Shown in pieces: positions 13,384 through 15,159 of a stretch of 15,159 nucleotides of DNA. The position numbers and the translations under genes are program-made. The stretch comes from Nitrospirota bacterium (lineage in GTDB: Bacteria > Nitrospinota_A > UBA7883 > JACRGQ01), in the NCBI GenBank assembly GCA_024275775.1, contig JAJRYM010000167.1, positions 1 through 15,159 on the forward strand, read 5' to 3'. The first letter of the stretch is position 1, and every line of letters begins with the position of its first letter. The notes below the pieces were generated by a model. The model made no database searches and was not told the origin of the DNA. It saw only the letters and a list, made by a program, of their open reading frames with translations.

Positions 13384-13959
13384 TTAATCCGTCAGAAGGG
13401 GCGTTATAGCCGACCAGAGTTCTTTTTTGCCGGTACCTTTAAGTACGGAATAGAGAATTGGCTTGACGCCCAGTTTCTCTTCGATGATTTTCGCCGAACG
13501 CAGGCAGGCGGATTTGGAAAGCTTGTCGCACTTGTTAGCGATAAGTATCCGGCGAAGTCCGCTCTGCTCCGACCATTCGGCCATCATCTCTTCCAGCTCG
13601 TCCGGTTTCCTGCGGATATCGACTATATGCACGAGGCCTTTCAGGCTTTCCCGTTCCGTGAGGTATTCCTCCACCATTCTTTTCCAGCCGGCCACTTCCC
13701 GCTTGTCGCCGTGCGCGAAGCCGTAACCCGGCAGGTCGGCAAACATGAGTTTTTGATTTATCAGAAAAAAGTTCACCGCCCGCGTCTTGCCGGGACTGGA
13801 ACTCGTCTTCACCAGCTTTTTGCGGTTCAACAGAGAGTTGATGAGCGACGATTTGCCGACGTTCGATCTTCCGGCAAACGCAATCTCCGGCAGTTGGCTT
13901 TCAGGCCAGCCGATTTTTTTCAGAGCGGTTTGCACGAACCCCGCCGAAACAATTTTCAC
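13384..13959 (-). CDS. engB: Ribosome-biogenesis GTP-binding protein EngB (YihA/YsxC)
   Basis: Small essential-type GTPase that acts in late assembly of the large ribosomal subunit. It is 191 aa with all G motifs: G1 GRSNVGKSSLIN (30-41), G2 region PGKTRAVNFF with the conserved Thr, G3 DLPGYGFA, G4 NKCDK and a G5-like SVLKGTGKKEL. The start is a GTG at 13959 with GGGAG 7 bases upstream; the N-terminal sequence before G1 has the usual EngB length. It lies 12 nt after the stop of the DUF1015 gene, which suggests one transcript, with tRNA-Arg following. Confidence 0.96.
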   Translation of the reverse strand: MKIVSAGFVQTALKKIGWPESQLPEIAFAGRSNVGKSSLINSLLNRKKLVKTSSSPGKTRAVNFFLINQKLMFADLPGYGFAHGDKREVAGWKRMVEEYLTERESLKGLVHIVDIRRKPDELEEMMAEWSEQSGLRRILIANKCDKLSKSACLRSAKIIEEKLGVKPILYSVLKGTGKKELWSAITPLLTD

Positions 13960-13971
13960 AGGTTCTCCCGT

Positions 13972-15159
13972 TCAGAAAAGAGGATTTATTACCAGCCCGC
14001 TTATCAGCTTCGGATAAAAATAGGTGGATTTCTGCGGCATTTTGAGCCCCGCTTCCGTAACCATGCGCAGATGTTCGACCGGCGTGGGGTTAAGAAAAAA
14101 TGCAAGCTGATAACCTTCTTCATCCACCTTGCGCGCGGTTTTATCTATGTCCTGCGAGTATTTGACGTGGGATTGCGCCGCAAGCTCCTTCGCGCCGATG
14201 CCCAGTTTCGCTTCAAGAATACGTCGATGCAGAATGCCTACATCCAGCTTTTCCAGCGGATCGCCGTTCCCGGAGCCGGCATATTTCAGCAGGTGATACC
14301 GGCCTTTGCCGGAGTATATACCTAGCAGTCCGCTTCCGGTTTCCCGCATTTTCCGCGCCAGCGTTTGCTCCGCCTGGTCGTTGCGGTGTTCGTTTGCGGA
14401 AGCGATTTCGCTCACCTCGAACTCCGGCGCCAGCTTTGCCAGAAATTCCTGAATGTTGAAATCGGTAAGGTTGCGCACAAGGCGATGCGTGGGAAGAATC
14501 GTCATCCCTTCCGATTCGGTGTTGGTGAAATACATCATCACGTATTTAACGTCGTCTGCGGCATCGCCCGCGGCAGTTTTTTCCTTCATGTAATTGAGAG
14601 CCGTTTCGTATCGGTGATGGCCATCGGCGATAATAACCGGCTTTTCCTCTACCGCCCGCGTGAGTTTTGCTATCCAGTCGCTCTCCGTTACCACCCACAG
14701 CCTGTGGCGCTGACCATCTTTCATAGTCGCGTCCACATCTGGTTCCTTTCGCATAGCCTCTTCCAGAAGCCGGTCGGCTGTCATAGTCGAATCTGAGAAA
14801 AGCCCGAATATGCAACTGAAGTTGCACCGGCAGGCGCGTGTAAGGTTAAGCCTGTCGACTTTCGGGCCGGAGAGAGTATTTTCGTGCGGTTTGATGGAAC
14901 CGCCGAACTCCTCAAGCCTTTTCCTTGCTATGAAGCCGATGCGGGTTTTCGTTTCTCCCTTTAGCGTATAAGTCTGCGAATAGACGTATATCGCCTCTTT
15001 ATCTTCCCTCTGCAGCCAGCCGTCTTTTATCCACCTGTTGATCTCTTCTGCGGATCGGGTGTATCTGTTGTCGGAGTCGGAATCGTTGTCGTAACGTTTG
15101 CCTAGAATAAGGCGAACGATGTTATAGGGGCTTTTGCCGTACAGCTCTTCCTGCAGTTC
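13972..15159 (-). CDS. DUF1015 family protein (5' end outside window)
   Basis: The reading frame is open from the right window edge to the stop at 13972, so at least 395 residues are visible and the start is missing; internal Met codons such as that at 14784 are not the start. The DUF1015 family signatures are clear: SPYNIVRLILGKR near the visible N-terminus, YVYSQTYTLKGETKTRIGFIA, PHENTLSGPKVDRLNL, NFSCIFGLFSD, the family hallmark ADGHHRYETALNY, and MMYFTNTESEGMTILPTHRLV. The protein is predicted to be soluble. The biochemical function is not established. From memory, homologues often sit near serine biosynthesis genes, but none is visible here. The downstream engB follows 12 nt later. A run of Asp/Ser/Asn residues around DNDSDSDN looks like a flexible loop. 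Confidence 0.9.
   Translation of the reverse strand, partial: ELQEELYGKSPYNIVRLILGKRYDNDSDSDNRYTRSAEEINRWIKDGWLQREDKEAIYVYSQTYTLKGETKTRIGFIARKRLEEFGGSIKPHENTLSGPKVDRLNLTRACRCNFSCIFGLFSDSTMTADRLLEEAMRKEPDVDATMKDGQRHRLWVVTESDWIAKLTRAVEEKPVIIADGHHRYETALNYMKEKTAAGDAADDVKYVMMYFTNTESEGMTILPTHRLVRNLTDFNIQEFLAKLAPEFEVSEIASANEHRNDQAEQTLARKMRETGSGLLGIYSGKGRYHLLKYAGSGNGDPLEKLDVGILHRRILEAKLGIGAKELAAQSHVKYSQDIDKTARKVDEEGYQLAFFLNPTPVEHLRMVTEAGLKMPQKSTYFYPKLISGLVINPLF

Noticed and set aside
13210..14325. 371-codon plus-strand open frame across tRNA-Arg, engB and the DUF1015 gene
   Set aside because: It begins with the antisense translation of tRNA-Arg (PDRIRTCGFQSRSLALYPAELRA) and then runs opposite two well-supported genes. 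Its sequence has no domain of its own.
13972..14784. A complete 270-aa DUF1015 protein starting at 14784
   Set aside because: The frame is open upstream to the window edge and encodes conserved DUF1015 blocks (PYNIVRLILGK, PHENTLSGPKVDRL), so the Met at 14784 is internal and the gene is cut by the window.

Overview
This 15.2 kb window is a bacterial core-genome segment of moderate GC. It is almost entirely housekeeping genes, with a small tRNA cluster near the right end. The gene content points to a Gram-negative-type bacterium: a two-subunit (alpha2beta2) glycyl-tRNA synthetase, a bifunctional RibBA, pyruvate phosphate dikinase, and a membrane-anchored coiled-coil M23 peptidase. The set and order glyS-ppdK and ribD-ribE-ribBA-ribH-nusB remind me of Deltaproteobacteria (Desulfobacterota) and related phyla such as Nitrospinota. 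The phylum cannot be fixed from the sequence alone. I see no transposase, phage gene, integrase or CRISPR array.

Layout, left to right. Positions 19-948 (minus): an M23 metallopeptidase with its own candidate promoter. Positions 1088-11501 (minus): one long, tightly packed gene row, read from right to left as glyS, ppdK, ribD, ribE, ribBA, ribH, nusB, a calcineurin-like phosphoesterase and holA. Most junctions overlap (TGATG, ATGA) or lie within a few bases. The only sizeable gap inside the row, between ribH and nusB, holds a terminator-like hairpin. Positions 11609-12412 (plus): mazG, divergent from glyS across a 107-nt gap that contains a plus-strand terminator-like hairpin. Positions 12527-13351: tRNA-Glu(CUC) (minus), tRNA-Phe(GAA) (plus) and tRNA-Arg(CCG) (minus), all with encoded CCA. 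Between tRNA-Phe and tRNA-Arg lies about 420 nt of gene-free, hairpin-rich DNA. Positions 13384-15159 (minus): engB, preceded by a DUF1015 gene that runs off the right edge.

How the genes work together. The four rib genes encode every dedicated enzyme from GTP and ribulose 5-phosphate to riboflavin, except the intermediate phosphatase. RibA and RibD start the pyrimidine branch, RibB makes the four-carbon unit, RibH joins them to lumazine and RibE makes riboflavin. No FMN riboswitch separates ppdK from ribD, because the two genes overlap by one base. The other genes serve translation (glyS, tRNAs), central carbon metabolism (ppdK), transcription (nusB), replication (holA), nucleotide-pool cleaning (mazG), ribosome assembly (engB) and the cell wall (M23).

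I did not find a clear new multi-gene system. The least ordinary items are: (1) the structured tRNA-Phe/tRNA-Arg spacer, bounded by inverted fragments that match the T-arm of the neighbouring tRNA-Arg; (2) a Gln in RibBA where a metal-binding His is expected in the DHBP synthase domain; (3) a terminator directly before nusB; (4) a terminator-like leader before mazG; and (5) glyS without an adjacent glyQ.
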